From: Eumeta japonica
Taxonomy: Eukaryota > Arthropoda > Insecta > Lepidoptera > Psychidae
Reading direction: 5' to 3'
DNA length: 64,000 bases
Assembly (NCBI GenBank): GCA_005406025.1
Contig: BGZK01000074.1
Location: 186,001-250,000, forward strand
Below, piece by piece: positions 24,585 through 37,337 of the stretch (the first letter of the stretch is position 1; the number at the start of each line of letters is the position of its first letter). The notes under the pieces are model-generated. The model did no database searches. It saw only the letters and a program-made list of their open reading frames with translations, and had not been told where the DNA came from. The position numbers and the translations under genes were made by a program.

Positions 24585-25160
24585 ATTGCTTCAGCGGTTT
24601 CCTTTTTTATATAAAAATTTAAACCCTTATTTCACGTCTTTTAGGGTCATTTTTAAGAATTATGTAAATCATTATTTTTTATTCATAATAATAAGTCAAA
24701 ATATAAATTTTGACATAAATAGCTTCAGCGGTTTCGTTTTTCAACACATTATTTCACTCATTTCACCTCCTTAGGAGTTGAATTTCTATAAATTCCTTTT
24801 TAGTTCTCGCCTGTGTTGTGACGGGGATGTCGGTACAAAATTTCAAGTATGTAGATCCAATAGTTTAGGCTGTGCGATGATTATAGTTAGTGCACTTTTA
24901 TATATATATATATATAACTGAAGACCTTCACGATGCCTGGTACGCGTACGGAGGTGATAACGGCAGGTGTCACCAATACGGTGACTACGTCCGTCAATGA
25001 CGGCTTTGCATGTCCTCCAAAGCACAGAGCTAATGGCTGACTGACTCGGGTTAAAAACGCAATAATTTGTCAAATCGTCTATGGTCAAAATTCCAATCCA
25101 GCAGCTACCGATTCGAAAGCAAAGAGTTGACCATTCGACGACCACTGCTCTAGATGGCCA
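24585..25160 (+). repeat. Probable old dispersed repeats
   Basis: The part 24725-24885 has CACCTCCTTAGGAGTTGAAT and then GGGGATGTCGGTACAAAATT and TAGTTTAGGCTGTGCGATGA. This order of words is one I recognise from noncoding insect repeats. The following part (24920-25150) is GC-richer, and its minus-strand frame is open but shows no domain. Boundaries and class are uncertain. Confidence 0.35.
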
Positions 25161-26134
25161 GCACCACTCCCGAAGTTAAATATATCTGTGACGATGTGTG
25201 TGTACGTGACGACGTAAATATTCGTTACCGTGTAACTCAAGATAACTTACACTACTTTTTGTGATACTTTTCTGCGGTTGTCTGTGTGTGTATAAAAGTA
25301 AATCCGTTAGCTTAGTGTGAACGTGACCTTCTCTTATATAGCTATTTTGCGATATGCACAAGTTGATCACTGATTAGATTGTGATTCGAAGAATATTTTA
25401 ATATTCAACAAATTATTTATTGATCTATGTCCGGATTAGATCAGTTTAGTGATAACTGAAATAACTATATACTGATGCTTTTTTTTCAATAATCATCGTT
25501 TACATACCCAAGAAGAAATTAAAAATAAAATTCGTACTTTCGTTGTATAGTTCGGAGTTCAACCACCCCTCTCCTACCTCGCCCCTTCAACCCCTGACGT
25601 AGCTCGAGTAACTTTTCATAAGATCCTTATATTTGGTTTACGAACGCCCCCTAACGATGAAATATCTAACGGAATCAGTTTATAAATCTGTTTATGCTCG
25701 TGCGGAAATTTAAAATACTGCCTTTCGCCATCTGCTTCTGCTAGCTTCTTGCTTTACGCGCTTAATTTGTCGTAAAAGCGTTTCCATGTATAGCAGTAGA
25801 TTTTTTAGAATCCTTTTTAAAGCATATAAGCAGATTAGAATTTGAATTCTAATATCCTACAAATACCGTTCCAGCTATAAACAAACACTAAATTTTCCTA
25901 ACAAAATTCTAGACATAAACACACGCTGCTTTTGTGCTATCTAATACTTTTTAATTTTAATTTATTACACCACAATCTACGATAAAAATTACCGTTTGTT
26001 ACGATAAATGAGAAAAAATTAAAACATTATTGCATTACAATGTAATATCTACAACATAATATTTACTTTCACTTTCCCAGAAATTTGTCCGTCGATTTTT
26101 TTGAGCACATGACTGTAGTTGTAAAATTGCTCAC
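25161..26134. other. Intron 2 segment next to exon 2, nothing recognised
   Basis: AT-rich DNA ending at the donor site of exon 2. Only simple TG-rich and T-rich pieces are visible. Confidence 0.45.
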
Positions 26135-26328
26135 CTGTGAGGAAAGACAACCTTCTCATGGCCGGAAAGGGATGGTTGCCGGAAGTATCCAGAAGGTCTA
26201 GCTGGTGAACCTCCCCTCGGATACGGTACAGCTTCCTGTGGAAGTCCTCGATGGTGGGCGTGTAGCTCTCTTCGAACTTTGTACCCAGGAATCGTGCGAC
26301 CAGCGACGTTTTACCAACTCTTGAAGAT
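26135..26328 (-). CDS. RASD-type GTPase, coding exon 2 (P-loop to DTSG)
   Basis: This 194-base exon has acceptor ...ttacatag on its 5' side and donor gtgagc (26129-26134) on its 3' side. One base completes Gly99, then come 64 codons and one base of Gly164. Joined to exon 1 it gives the P-loop GSSRVGKT (residues 99-106), the switch I/effector motif YTPTIEDF (121-128) and the G3 motif DTSG (146-149) followed by NHPFPAMRR. In RASD proteins Ser replaces the usual Ala of DTAG and Asn the usual catalytic Gln. The same is seen here, so low intrinsic GTP hydrolysis is expected by analogy. There are no stops or frameshifts, and codon use is GC-rich at third positions. The assignment to the RASD branch rests mainly on this exon. 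Confidence 0.93.
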
Positions 26329-26994
26329 CTATGTAAAAAGGAATAATTGAAATTAATTGACTAATTTATTTTTCTTCAAAGAATTTAAATTCTTAGAGTA
26401 CATAAATGTGACCAGTTGTATATCCGTCTATTAATATACATAGTTAAATGTGTCTTAAATATTAAATGTAAAAAGTACGAACACGCATATTTAGTAGTGT
26501 AAACCATATCAAATACTGCGCTTTTCATGCAACTACCGCTGCTTGTAAAGTTGGTGACAATAAGTGAAAATTTATGTGTACAAAATTACACGTCAAAGAT
26601 GATTACCAATCCTTAGATGCAATATTTATCCTTAGTTACAATAATCTTCTAAATTGACAAGCCGTTTCAATAAAATTAAAAATTATTTGGTATAGAGAGA
26701 AGATTCTAAATATAATTTAAAATCCTTTTAATTGTTAACACTGAATAGTAAAATTAGGTTTAACCTGTTAAATTTTCATTAATTTATTACATATTTTTAA
26801 ACGCATATATAGGATTTCCAAAGCATTCTTACAATTTTTATTTCACAAATATATTTACGGTGAGTTGCTCCCGAAGTAAAAACACATTCGTAAAAATTTA
26901 CAGATTGACCATCGTTATCTGTCAAAGCTTAGTAACTACCTTTTCAATTTCAATTTTTACTTTTGTTGGAACCAGCCGTTATTTTTTTGTGATA
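26329..26994. other. Start of intron 1 side of exon 2, nothing recognised
   Basis: AT-rich intron DNA carrying the acceptor of exon 2 at its left edge (minus strand ...ttacatag). No repeat or exon otherwise. Confidence 0.5.
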
Positions 26995-27185
26995 TATGCC
27001 TATTGTTTTATAGCAAAATCGAGGGGCAAACGAGCATGCGTGCTATCAGAGAGTAGATGGTCACCGCCGCCCATGGACACTCACAACTCCAAAGGAGTCA
27101 GCAGTTCGTTTTTGGCGTGTGAGAGGGATAAATAGAGAATCGAACTAATGGAGTGAAAGAGATGGAGTGAGCCCCCGGAACTTAC
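26995..27185 (-). mobile_element. SINE-like dispersed element, copy B
   Basis: On the minus strand it reads CTCACTCCATCTCTTTCACT, then a TTGGAGTTGTGAGTGTCCAT part, GGGCGGCGGTGACCATCTAC and ACGCATGCTCGTTTGCCCC. This is the same order as copies A, C and E. The tail motif with GTCCATGGGCGGCGGTGA and GCTCGTTTGCC is frequent in lepidopteran genomes. Confidence 0.6.
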
Positions 27186-29203
27186 TTACTTACTTATTGG
27201 GAGAAAAGCAACAGCGGAACCTGCTACTTCACGTCTACATTCTGTGATAGTGTAGTATCATCGAACGACCCATTTTTGTGCTGCAACAAAGTTTGCTATA
27301 GGATGGCTCAATCGTATAAATTACACTTAATTTACAACATACTTTAAAATTAATCACCTACAGGAACATGAATATTTTCTTATGTGTTTGTTTAAACTAC
27401 TTATTTAAAAAATTATAATGCATTTTACGTCAAGAAAAAAGGAAAAAAATAAACAAAACGGGCCGAGATATACCCAAGTCGTATTTTTATCTCTGTACTG
27501 TAACAAAACGAAGGCGGCATAACATGTCATTCAAGGCTACATCCCGAGCATGGCGTACGCGCACGTAAAGTTATCCAATTTCGTATAACTAAAAGCTTTA
27601 CTTGTTTCGAATACAAATGTAGTCCGCCGAAGAAAACCACGGGATGTCAAATCGAACAAGGGAATCTCGTTCGCGGAGAGATGCCTTGTATATCGTGCGC
27701 ATACGGCGGGGGACAGTATCCGGGGATATATATGTCCCGTCTTCTCTTTTAGAGACAGCATAAATACCGGAAATCTGGATATTGCCGAACGTACTTCAGA
27801 CCAGTTTCGCTTTCGAAGGATCTATGAAGTCTTAAGGGCCCCTCCCTTGAGGAAACGGTCGAGGGCATCGGCTTTGGCCCAGAAGAGACAGGGTTCGGTT
27901 CTTACTATGATAATGAGTGATGAGTTTTTAACTTAAGCCCAATTAAATCACTCAACAGCTTAAAGAGAGCACTATTAAGCTTAAAGTTGTAAAGAAAGTT
28001 GTTATCACGTTTGTGACAACGGTCGTTAGCGGCTTCCAACCAGTTCTAAGCCGGCACGGATGGCTTAATGTGTAAGAAAATCGATAGATAGTGGACGGAT
28101 ATGTCTAAGCAGTAGAGCAATTAAAACAAACAAAGACTACAGCAAAAGGAAAACGAAAACGAAAATGCATCTTTCGCCAGTGGAGGACAACTCGATGAGA
28201 AGATACAGACTTACAGCCACAGGAATCACTTGTTTTTAGGGTGGCCCAAAGGCTTCTTTGTCTTTTCTGCTATAAAAAAGTCGATTTACTGTGATTTTCC
28301 TTTTACTTCGATGAAGTTTTTTTTTTTTTCATAACATTAATAGGGATTGTATAAAAAAATATATTATTCTATTCCCTTGTGCTCGTTGTACGTAAACTGT
28401 AAACTTCGTTGCTTATCCGCGTGTCTTGTATTTATATTCTTTATATGTTATTATAACGCGAATAATAAGAAAAACATATTTATTTTCTGAAGGAAATTCC
28501 AGATTATTATTAATTATTCAACTCCATCTTTATTTACTGGTTTATTTAAATTTCAAATTCTTTTAACAATCATCAATTTTGATGTTTCACATGTACAGTG
28601 CGTCCCGTGATAGCTTCCTTTTTAATTTAAACCAATTTGAGGATTTTTCTATTTTAATGTTCCGCTTTTTCATATATCATTTATAATTTACAAAAGTGAT
28701 AACATCGTGGACTACTTTTTTAAATAAAAAATGTTTCTCAATCAAATAATGATATTAATAATAATTTAAAGCCTGGCTCTTCACATATTAAAATTAGTGA
28801 TGATTTTGTTAAACTCATTTCTTATAATTTGACCATAATGAATTTGTGGGATTATTCATCACGCTAGTTCTGAGCGCTTGTTATTTCCGATTAACAAGCA
28901 CATTTCGTTTTATTTCACATGAAAATCAAGTAAGGCTGATTTTCTGCACCTTAAGGGTGAATAAAGGGATAGACCTATTTCTTAAAAAATTTCAGGAACG
29001 AGAATCATTTTTTTTTATTTATTTAAATCTATCGGTATTAATAGTGACACTGAGTCAACTCCATTCAAGTTTCTTCTACCGAGAACACGGAAATTGTGAA
29101 TTGAGAATATCCACAACACCACTAAACATTTCATTTCATACTTGGTGTATGTGTGTGATATAGTGCGCTGTTTTTTCAAAACTGTGTTTTCAAAGCTCCG
29201 GTG
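27186..29203. other. Intron 1 segment, nothing firmly recognised
   Basis: AT-rich with an occasional GC-richer patch (27535-27900). Open frames on both strands are short and without known domains. Confidence 0.45.
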
Positions 29204-29372
29204 GTCCACTCCTCTCTCCTACATACCACTCCCTCTTCATTATATATCCTATTTCTACTCAAAAGGCTGGCAACGGATTAATGGCTCCTCTAGGGTTGCG
29301 TATGGGCGACGGTGACAACCTACTTTGTGATGACTCGCAATCTCGTTTGCTCCTCAAAAACACTATAAAAAA
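29204..29372 (+). mobile_element. SINE-like dispersed element, copy C
   Basis: Has GTGGTCCACTCCTCTCTCC, ATATCCTATTTCTACTCAAA, GGCTGGCAACGGATTAATGG, TAGGGTTGCGTATGGGCGAC and CTCGTTTGCTCC followed by an A-rich tail. It matches copies A, B, D and E in order of parts but is more diverged. Confidence 0.55.
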
Positions 29373-30469
29373 ACTGTTTCTACTTAGATCTTAATAATTG
29401 AGAACGACGAATATTTGGAACGCTATTAAACATTCGAGGCTAATTTTATGTTTGGAATGTTATTTTGCCTATACGATTTCTTTTATTTATTGATATTTAT
29501 TTTTTATTTTAATCTCGTTTGTAATTTTTTGTAGTTTTGTGTATTCGGGCCTATCTGAAAATTATAATACGACTACAATAATGAAACTATGTATAGTACG
29601 GTAGACGGATTTTGGTGTGAGATTTGTGTATCACCATACTGCATGGTTATGCCCACCCACAATCTTTTATTTCATATCGAGAGTCTTGGAAGACAACCCT
29701 TCTTGGAGGCAACCAACTCTTAGAAATTTCTCGATCTATTTATCCGTAGTTACGATTCCAAGCCAGCCCTTTGTAATTTCAGTTGACCGCTCGGACACCA
29801 ATCATCCTGCTCGTCACTACAGATTAGCGAATTCGTTACTTTTCACGAAACATTCCCAATTAGCATGTGAGATGTATGAATCTCGCACACCTGTCGCACG
29901 ACCAAATATAATAATGAAAAATAAACGAACTAATGTCGGATTTCTACGATAGGAATCTCTGATGTGATAATAGCTCGAAATCCCGTGAATTTTTAGCTAT
30001 TATCCCAGAAGCACCCTAATAGCTAGCGCGAATTTCATATATCCGCTTTCGCAGCAGCCCGCAGCGCCGACGACCGCAAATAAGTTCGTATCTTCGGCGT
30101 AAAAAGCCCGCCGGACCGCAGCCCGCTGCAGTGGAGCTTTCTGATAATTAACGCGCTAATTCAGAATCCGCTTAATCCAACATGCGTATGTGTGGTAGTT
30201 AAATATATCGATATATCGATATATCGGATATATCGGATATATCGGGTTACGGTTATTATACGAGCTTTGGACGGTCACAATCCTTTTGTGTGCTGCAACA
30301 AAATGCATTTATGTAGTACTCTATTGTGTGATGTGTTAATTCCCGGACTATAACCACCTCATGTACGTATGTATGGATGTATGTATGTAGTTTGCGTGAA
30401 AAGTATGTAGAAATAACAATATAACTATTTAGCGGACTAAGATGAATAAACTATTCACACTTGCTTAGG
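29373..30469. other. Intron 1 segment with a small CpG-rich patch
   Basis: Mostly AT-rich. The part 30040-30145 is CpG- and CAG-rich. A simple repeat of ATATATCG/ATATATCGG words lies at 30203-30245. No exon was recognised. Confidence 0.45.
30203..30245. repeat. Short tandem repeat (ATATATCG/ATATATCGG)n
   Basis: About five head-to-tail copies. The first ones are 8 bases (ATATATCG) and the later ones 9 bases (ATATATCGG). Confidence 0.85.
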
Positions 30470-30625
30470 TGTTCGATATCTGGCAATCCTCTCGAATCAA
30501 TGTTCATTTAATTGGATAGGGCTCCGTAGTGGAAGAACAGATTCGAGGGTCGACGGTGGGTTCCACACTGCATGTTGACGCACGCTGCAGGCCAACGTCT
30601 GCATTTATGTAGATTATATTATATT
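30470..30625 (+). repeat. Modular dispersed repeat, 3' module
   Basis: The part 30560-30615 (GGGTTCCACACTGCATGTTG, then GCTGCAGGCCAACGTCTGC) matches the right end of the repeat at 5851-6310. It lacks the left module found there and at 38722. Confidence 0.45.
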
Positions 30626-32867
30626 TATGTTCACTTTAACGCTTGAAAAATTGAAAACATTCAAATAACCTGACTATGTTTCGCTTCCGGTTCACAAAAA
30701 TCAAGTTTTTATACGATAACGAGATTTTTAGGTCCAAGAAACATGTTACGACTATTCTGTATTTAATGTATTTTTGTTTATTATAAATGTGTTGTTTGTT
30801 AATTGATTTAGAGCAAATGTCGCGGAAGCATTTAAAAAACGTATCGCAAAGTAAATATCATTATAATCAACGAAGATATATGCACGACACATCACGGCAG
30901 TAATTAGCAATCAAACATTCTAGAGACATCGATGAACGAAACGAATCGATGATGTAGTAACTGAGCTACGTGTAGGTGGCATGTGAGGCATCCGGCTCCC
31001 GTGGTCAGTCTCGGGAACCCATATTCGCGAGACTACATTCGCGAGAGATATAGGATGAAGAAGTTGACGAGGGCTCACGCTCGAATACAAAAGTCTCGAT
31101 AGTGATAAAAAGTGGATTGTTAAATATTGATGTAACAAGTTGAGTACGCACGATATTTAAAAGCAGAAGATTTGAAGAACTGATAAAATAAAACATAATT
31201 ACTTTCTCCTTGCCTTTGATTGAAGAACTGGAGATCCTGGTATCCCTAACCCTCATGAAGGGTACCGTCCGAGCTACACTGGTAGAGGCGCCCGGTTGTT
31301 GAACACAATTACAATATGTAATTGTGTCCTGTAGGTACAAGTACCTTGATACGACCCTCATCATACGGACTGCCCAATATATAATCTAAATCGACTTTAC
31401 GGGTCTGAAACCTATTACGTCATGTTGAAAAATTTTTTCAGATATCTGTCTTTTATCGATAATTTGCGAAATTATATAAAGTAGCGTTTATTTAATATCG
31501 TGTCAAGCGTTACATCGCTCCGGTGTCGAGGCATACGTTTTCACAATATCTTTGTTTCATATCGCGGTGTTCCGATTTTGGGTTCTCCGAGCTGGCGCTG
31601 TGCGGGGTGCTGGCTGCCAACTACGAGTATCACCGTTTCGATGACAACGTCCACGGCATACAGCGGTGTGCTTCAAATTCTCATTGGAAATAATTAGCGG
31701 TTAACTAATTAACTTAAGCTAAAATCTCATTGGTCAGTGCGGCCGTCGTCAAAATACGAACCAAAACCATTCCTCTGGTCACAATTAACTTATATAATAT
31801 TTATATAAAAATATTTCAATTCGCGAATATTCGATTTAAATTGTTTATTTTATTAATATATATATGTATATACAAAGAGCTCCAATAAGGTTTTAATTTC
31901 AACAGATATAAATCAATGAAATATGATTCTACCACATTTCACATGTTCAGTCATGTAATATAAGAAAATTAAAAAAAAAACAAAATACCTAAATATCATC
32001 ATGGCACAACCGATATCTACATTTATATGACAGGAACAGACTGCGGTGCTACAAATTGGTCCTATGGAACGAGGTCATGAACATTATTCCACGTAATTAT
32101 ATAGGTTGTATTTCTAGTACATAAATCTCAGTGGAGGCTTACAGAAAACAAATGAATGATTAATTAATATAATTAATGAATAACAAATGGTGAATACAAA
32201 TCACATTCGTTGTTTATATGATCAGGATGAAATTTAAGTAGTCGTAGTTTGCTAATGATGTACCATGTACAGAATGGCACCGACGACATTCGATTCGTAC
32301 GTCTGGATTGTCTATACCCGGAGGTGTATAAAGTGGCTTCGTTAGTTATTACAAAGTTAGTTGTTACTAAGTGCCGTTACTTATTACTAAATGCCAATGG
32401 AACCCAATAGGATTCCGCTGTAACTTGGCGTTTACTAAGACTACGCCATCTGTAGTCCGTCTTTATGTCGTACCCATTAAGGGATGAGTATCCATTTAGC
32501 CGTAACAGGTTAAATTTTCACACTATATCTGCTATTATTGTGGATATCCTAAAAAGTAATAAAAAACAAAAATTAAAAAACTAAGGGGTTTCCCCATACA
32601 ATAGAGCGTGTTTTTAAAGTTTTGTTTTTTGTTTTCGCTTTATCTTAAGTACGGTTAAACATACAAACATCAAACTTGGTTTGATTAGTGTGCAAATTCT
32701 AATGTAAAACTGTGAATAACAAAAATTAGCCAAGTGAGAAACAGCTCGCACTAAGCACTCCGAGATGAATGAAAAAAATACACTTTTTTGTAAATACATA
32801 ATATAAATGTACTTTGTAGGGCTACGGAACCCAAGTTTTGTTCGAAATTGCTAATAATCGTAGGTAT
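30626..32867. other. Intron 1 segment with a small hairpin
   Basis: AT-rich DNA. A perfect 10-base-arm hairpin with a 5-base loop lies at 31303-31327. The parts at 31225-31290 and 31500-31680 are somewhat GC-richer, but no exon can be supported. Confidence 0.45.
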
Positions 32868-33745
32868 TAATATGGTTTTATTGCCTTTGAAAATATTTGC
32901 CATGATAGTCGATGCACTTTTGCATACGCTGAAACCAATTTTTATAATACTTTTTCCATTCTGATTGAGGTATCTCCGAAACGTGCATTTTGAATGCACC
33001 AACGGCCTCTTCGCGGCTCGAAAACGTTGACTACGTAATTTATTCTTTACGCTTGGGAATGAATAGAAATCTTTGGGAGCTAAATCGAGGCTGTACGGCG
33101 GATGACCCGCCAATTTGATCTTTTGATCTTCCAAAAACCGAGTTTCTTAGACCGACGTGTGACAGCTAGCTTTATCATGATGAAGAATGATTCTGTATTG
33201 TCGGTTGTTCTTTCTTATTTCTTCAAAAACTTCTGGCAAACAAATGGTCGTGTACCACTCCGAATTGACCGTTTTACGATTCTGTAATGACATTGCAACC
33301 ACTGTCCATTTATACCAAAAAAACAGGCAAACATTTGCTTCAAAGTGCTTTTGGCACGAACCATTTTTGTTGGATTCGGTTCATCTTGGAACACCCACAC
33401 CGCTGATTGTTATTTAGTTTCAAGGTCATACCCATAGACTCAAGATTCATCACCTGTGTAGATATTACAAAGAACTTTAAACGCATCATAATTGTATTTT
33501 TTTAATAGTTTTTTTTCACCAATCGACACGAGCCTGTTTTTGACCAATGCTCAAGTTGTTTACGCGAATCAATGCTCGTCACAATTTTGTCCAAAACATG
33601 AATCTTGCGCTATAGTTCCTCGTGTGGGTTACACCTACTTTTTCAACCGTGAACATAGACACTGATTTAATTACCGCTTTTGATCAGTGTGTTGACCGAT
33701 GCACTGTTTTGAGTTGGTCGAGATCACGCAAAAAATAACATGCAC
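32868..33745 (-). mobile_element. Degenerate mariner transposase, minus strand
   Basis: The minus strand reads, through several frameshifts and stops, the C-terminal two thirds of a mariner transposase. It contains VFQDEPNPTKMVRAKST, a FFGINGQWLQC-like piece, RPFVCQKFLKK, HHDKASCHTSV, the YSLDLAPKDFYSFPSVKNKL region with the third catalytic Asp, and a NWFQRMQKCID-like end. The first ~400 coding bases and both terminal repeats are missing. The sequence is close to the copy at 44197-45516, so both belong to one family. It is dead: no frame longer than about 130 residues remains. Confidence 0.85.
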
Positions 33746-34424
33746 GCTTTTCGTAATAAGCGGTAAGTCATTATGACAGCACAGCCAATGCAATTTTTAA
33801 ATGGATACATAAATAATTTATAAATTACCTATGCCATGAATTGGAAGAAATCAACAACGTATTTATATGTACATTATCGAGTTCTCTGAGTTGTGATATT
33901 AGGAAGTTTTTGGGTTAGTCTGTAGAGCTAACTGCTTTTCCACATTTTTTCTATTAAAAGTGGGCATCATTTATTAATGGCGCCTAAAAGGAACCTTATA
34001 TCGCCATCGAAAATTGCAACACGGGTAGGACGAAAAAAATGTATTTGGTATTTTAACTGTTTCTCGTGATGAACCATTTCTTAAGACACTCGATCGCAAC
34101 CGTTCTTGATAAAAATATAGACGTAACTCTATTTGATGTCGAAGTTACGGGCGACAAAGTATGATAAACTTTAGAAGATGTAAGCATACGTGTTCAAAAA
34201 AAAAGCAAACGGAACGTGCCTCGAGTATGCCATAACCATCGATTTCGTTCCAATAACTTCAAATTAAGTGAATACGGACGCCGCTTTAACGTTATATATT
34301 TTAACTCCGGCGTCGGGGAGGGCGACGAAGGTCGGGATCGTTCAGTGTTATTCGATAATCGATTTTATGACCGTCTGGCTAACGTCGTATGTGTCAACGC
34401 TAACAGAGTAAATATATATAAAGC
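33746..34424. other. Intron 1 segment, nothing recognised
   Basis: AT-rich. An open frame starting at 34216 encodes a basic peptide without recognisable domains and runs into the SINE-like element; I do not regard it as a gene. Confidence 0.4.
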
Positions 34425-34665
34425 AACAGTGGCTCGGTGGTTCAATGCGTTTCCTTCGAACCTAAAGGGACTGACTACGAATCTGAGCACGGGCGAATTA
34501 ATCGGCGAGTTCTTAACTTAAAGTCCAATTCTAGCACAAGCTCCGTGTCTCGGTCGGCGCGTTTAGCCGCATGTGCGGATGTCCTCGTCGCGTCGATGAG
34601 GACGGTTGGCCGCAACCCTCGACCGGCGCGAGGCCACCGTGGAGGGCTTGAGGTCTAAGCCTGAA
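34425..34665 (+). mobile_element. SINE-like element with tRNA-like head
   Basis: Begins with AGTGGCTCGGTGGTTCAATG, resembling the A box of a tRNA-derived promoter. It is followed by CTACGAATCTGAGCACGGG and then the GC-rich body (CGTGTCTCGGTCGGCGCG, CTCGTCGCGTCGATGAGGAC, CCCTCGACCGGCGCGAGG). The body is related in order to 40600-40760. No functional tRNA can be folded from it with confidence. Confidence 0.5.
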
Positions 34666-35729
34666 TTAAAAAGAAGTGGTGCGGTGTATTTAGCAGGAGG
34701 GCGATTGAAACTTGTATAGGAAAAAAATTCGCTTCATATTTAGTAATTATTTTATATAAGAAAATATATAAACCGTTGAGGTAGTCACAGGTTATGGATG
34801 TACTGATCGAATTACTCTAAGTAAAACTGGAGCAGTGAAAAAGTCGTTGTAAATGGTAATTTGTATCGAAGTTTCGTTGAAAGAATTCCTCAAATAATAG
34901 ACAATAACTCTGTAAAGTTAAATTTTATTTATTATATTATGTCGTGAAAATTCAATTGCTAAAAAAACTACTTTAATCTCTATAATTATTTAAGAATTTT
35001 TTGTGGATAAACTTAATTCGCAACTCAAAAGGAAGGTTTTTAAATTAGATAAATTAATTAGGCAATTTTTAGATAGAGACAAATTTGCCTTAATCAAGCT
35101 CCTTTTCACGAGAACAAACACGAACTCTTAATTTTTAAAAAAGTTTTAACTTACTTCGTGTCAAGGATAGATTTTCTCGTTTGGCACCCATTATTCCTCG
35201 GGATATAGGTTTTTACGAATAGTTGCTTCAAAGGTGTTCTCAGAGAATAGAATCCTTTTTCCTCACCCTCAAAGATAGTTCTCGATTTACTAGAAAACGT
35301 TTTATCAATGTAATGTTTGTGTTGATAAAATTGGATCATGCCATTCCGCATTTATAGAAATTGTTACGGACACCTGCCCAGATTTAAATATAGATCAGGG
35401 ACACGTTTTATTAATAAATTATTGTTCATTTTTATATTTTATTACCCAAAATTATTAACCGAAATCTTATGCCTGATATTTTTCCTACAGGTGATTATCG
35501 ACATTTGCATGAGCAAAACCATTTTTTCAGATTTCTGAAAAGAGGCCGACGTCACCGGTATCCCGAAGCCTGGATATACTCGTACATACCAGTCTAGTTG
35601 TAGGTTACTTTACATGCGCCTCAAAAACATTAACTGAGAAGATAATTTTATTATAAATGAACATATAAGTTTTCAATCGGTCTACTTCTGATCTTACCAA
35701 TTTCACCACACAAGAATATCCATGCACAA
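34666..35729. other. Intron 1 segment, nothing recognised
   Basis: AT-rich, stops in all frames, no repeat recognised. Confidence 0.45.
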
Positions 35730-36564
35730 ACTTCTGCAGATGCTGTCCCAAACAGACTGCGTCGCCCTTATTTGACGAAGCGAAAGCTTTCCACAAGGTC
35801 AGGCACAATTGACTCACATAATAGAACCACCAGTCTGTTACTAAACAGTATTAGTACTAACTGATACTATGAAACTTTCCCGGGGTCAGACACGTTTGTT
35901 TGCACGTCGAGAAAACATGTTCCTCACCCAGACCAATAGAAGCTGGAGTCCTCCAAGGAACTGTGATTTCACCCATCTTGTATGTTCTGTTCACGAATAA
36001 CGTAGTGTGGATTCCAGATATAAAACTCACTGTAGTCGCAGATGACGTGGTACTGAACACACTTGACGGACGGTCTAGAGCCCTGACTCACCTGCAAATA
36101 GTGCAAAACCGTTGACCTTCGCGATTGCTTCTGAAAGAGGAGGATTTTGTGTACAGCCCAAAAAGAATACAGTAAGGTATTTCTCGAAGGGCAGACTGGA
36201 GACTCTTAATCTACTAAAACTGTTCAATGAACCCATCGTCCAGGTGAAAGAAATCTATTCGAGGTCGTAGCTCGGTGGAGAAAATCGGATTTCTGGCTTG
36301 ACCGCTTCTATCTGATGATCAACACTGTAGCAGGATGTCGTTCCATAAGAAACTTATGTTACACGTTTTCGCGAGTGTACTGTCTTATGAGATATTTAAA
36401 CTACGAGTTATTCAAAATGGATCCATGACCATAGGTACAGATGCTTCCCCATTCATTAGAAATTTCAAATTACACAAGAACTTGCGCCTACAGTTTATCG
36501 TGACTCTCGTAAAAGAGCTGCGCAAACGTAATTTGGAGTCAGTCATAAACAGCCCAATCTATTG
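35730..36564 (+). pseudogene. Degraded jockey-clade reverse transcriptase
   Basis: Fragments appear in the correct order across frameshifts: FDEAKAFHKVRHN (35771 on) for the palm start; SPRPIEAGVLQGTVISPILY (35926 on), the conserved PQG-S-SP-L block; then VVADDVVLNT with the catalytic Asp pair. Further on come the SFHKKLMLHV piece (36338 on) and PFIRNFKLHKNLRL (36456 on) near the C-terminus. These match the jockey-type reverse transcriptases common in Lepidoptera. At least two frameshifts and several stops make it inactive. No endonuclease domain or 3' tail was found. Confidence 0.82.
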
Positions 36565-37276
36565 ATAAGTGCGGCTGCATCATACACATTTAAGTTCTAG
36601 AGTAAGAAACGCTAGGCTAAGCATGTTCCAAGAGAGCTAGACGTTTTACATTACATATACGCGCAATCACGACCTCTTATTCTTCGAATTAAGTGAACAG
36701 CACGGTTCTCTTTCTAATTTTGTCCAACATACGAGCTAACGCAGATCGCGCGCACTGTCAATCACAAATTATCTCTAACCTTTAAAATTGAAAACAATTT
36801 ATGATTGGTTTTCTTTTTTTATTCCTTTTATTTTATCCCTTTTGTTATTGTGTTCATTTCGTTTGACACTCGAAGGTGTAGATACATGAGATTCGTGAGA
36901 TTCCTAATTCATAATCTCTTTAATACGTCCTAGGAGATATCAAACTTATTGTTCAACTATTAAGTTTTAGTGAATTCTCTTTACGCAACATAACAACAAA
37001 AATAGATATTGTTATACTCACATAAATGCTAAGAAAAAAAGACTTGTTGCTTCGCAGAAATAAAGTCGGCCGCCGTGTAATAGCAAGTCCAACTTATTTC
37101 CTCTTGTCAGTTTCGTTTCACGGTTCTAGAAACTTAGAGATTGATTCTCGATGTAACTCGCGAAACTCGACGAATCGTAATGGATTATTTATTATAAGTC
37201 ATGGTCTCTGTGGACGGTTTCGCCTATGGATATGATATCTTATATTTTTGAGTTTTACTGTGATGAAAATAATTCT

Positions 37277-37337
<61 letters not shown>

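Noticed and set aside
24843..25145. 100-residue minus-strand frame
   Set aside because: No domain recognised, and its sequence looks like a decayed dispersed repeat, ending in an AT simple repeat.
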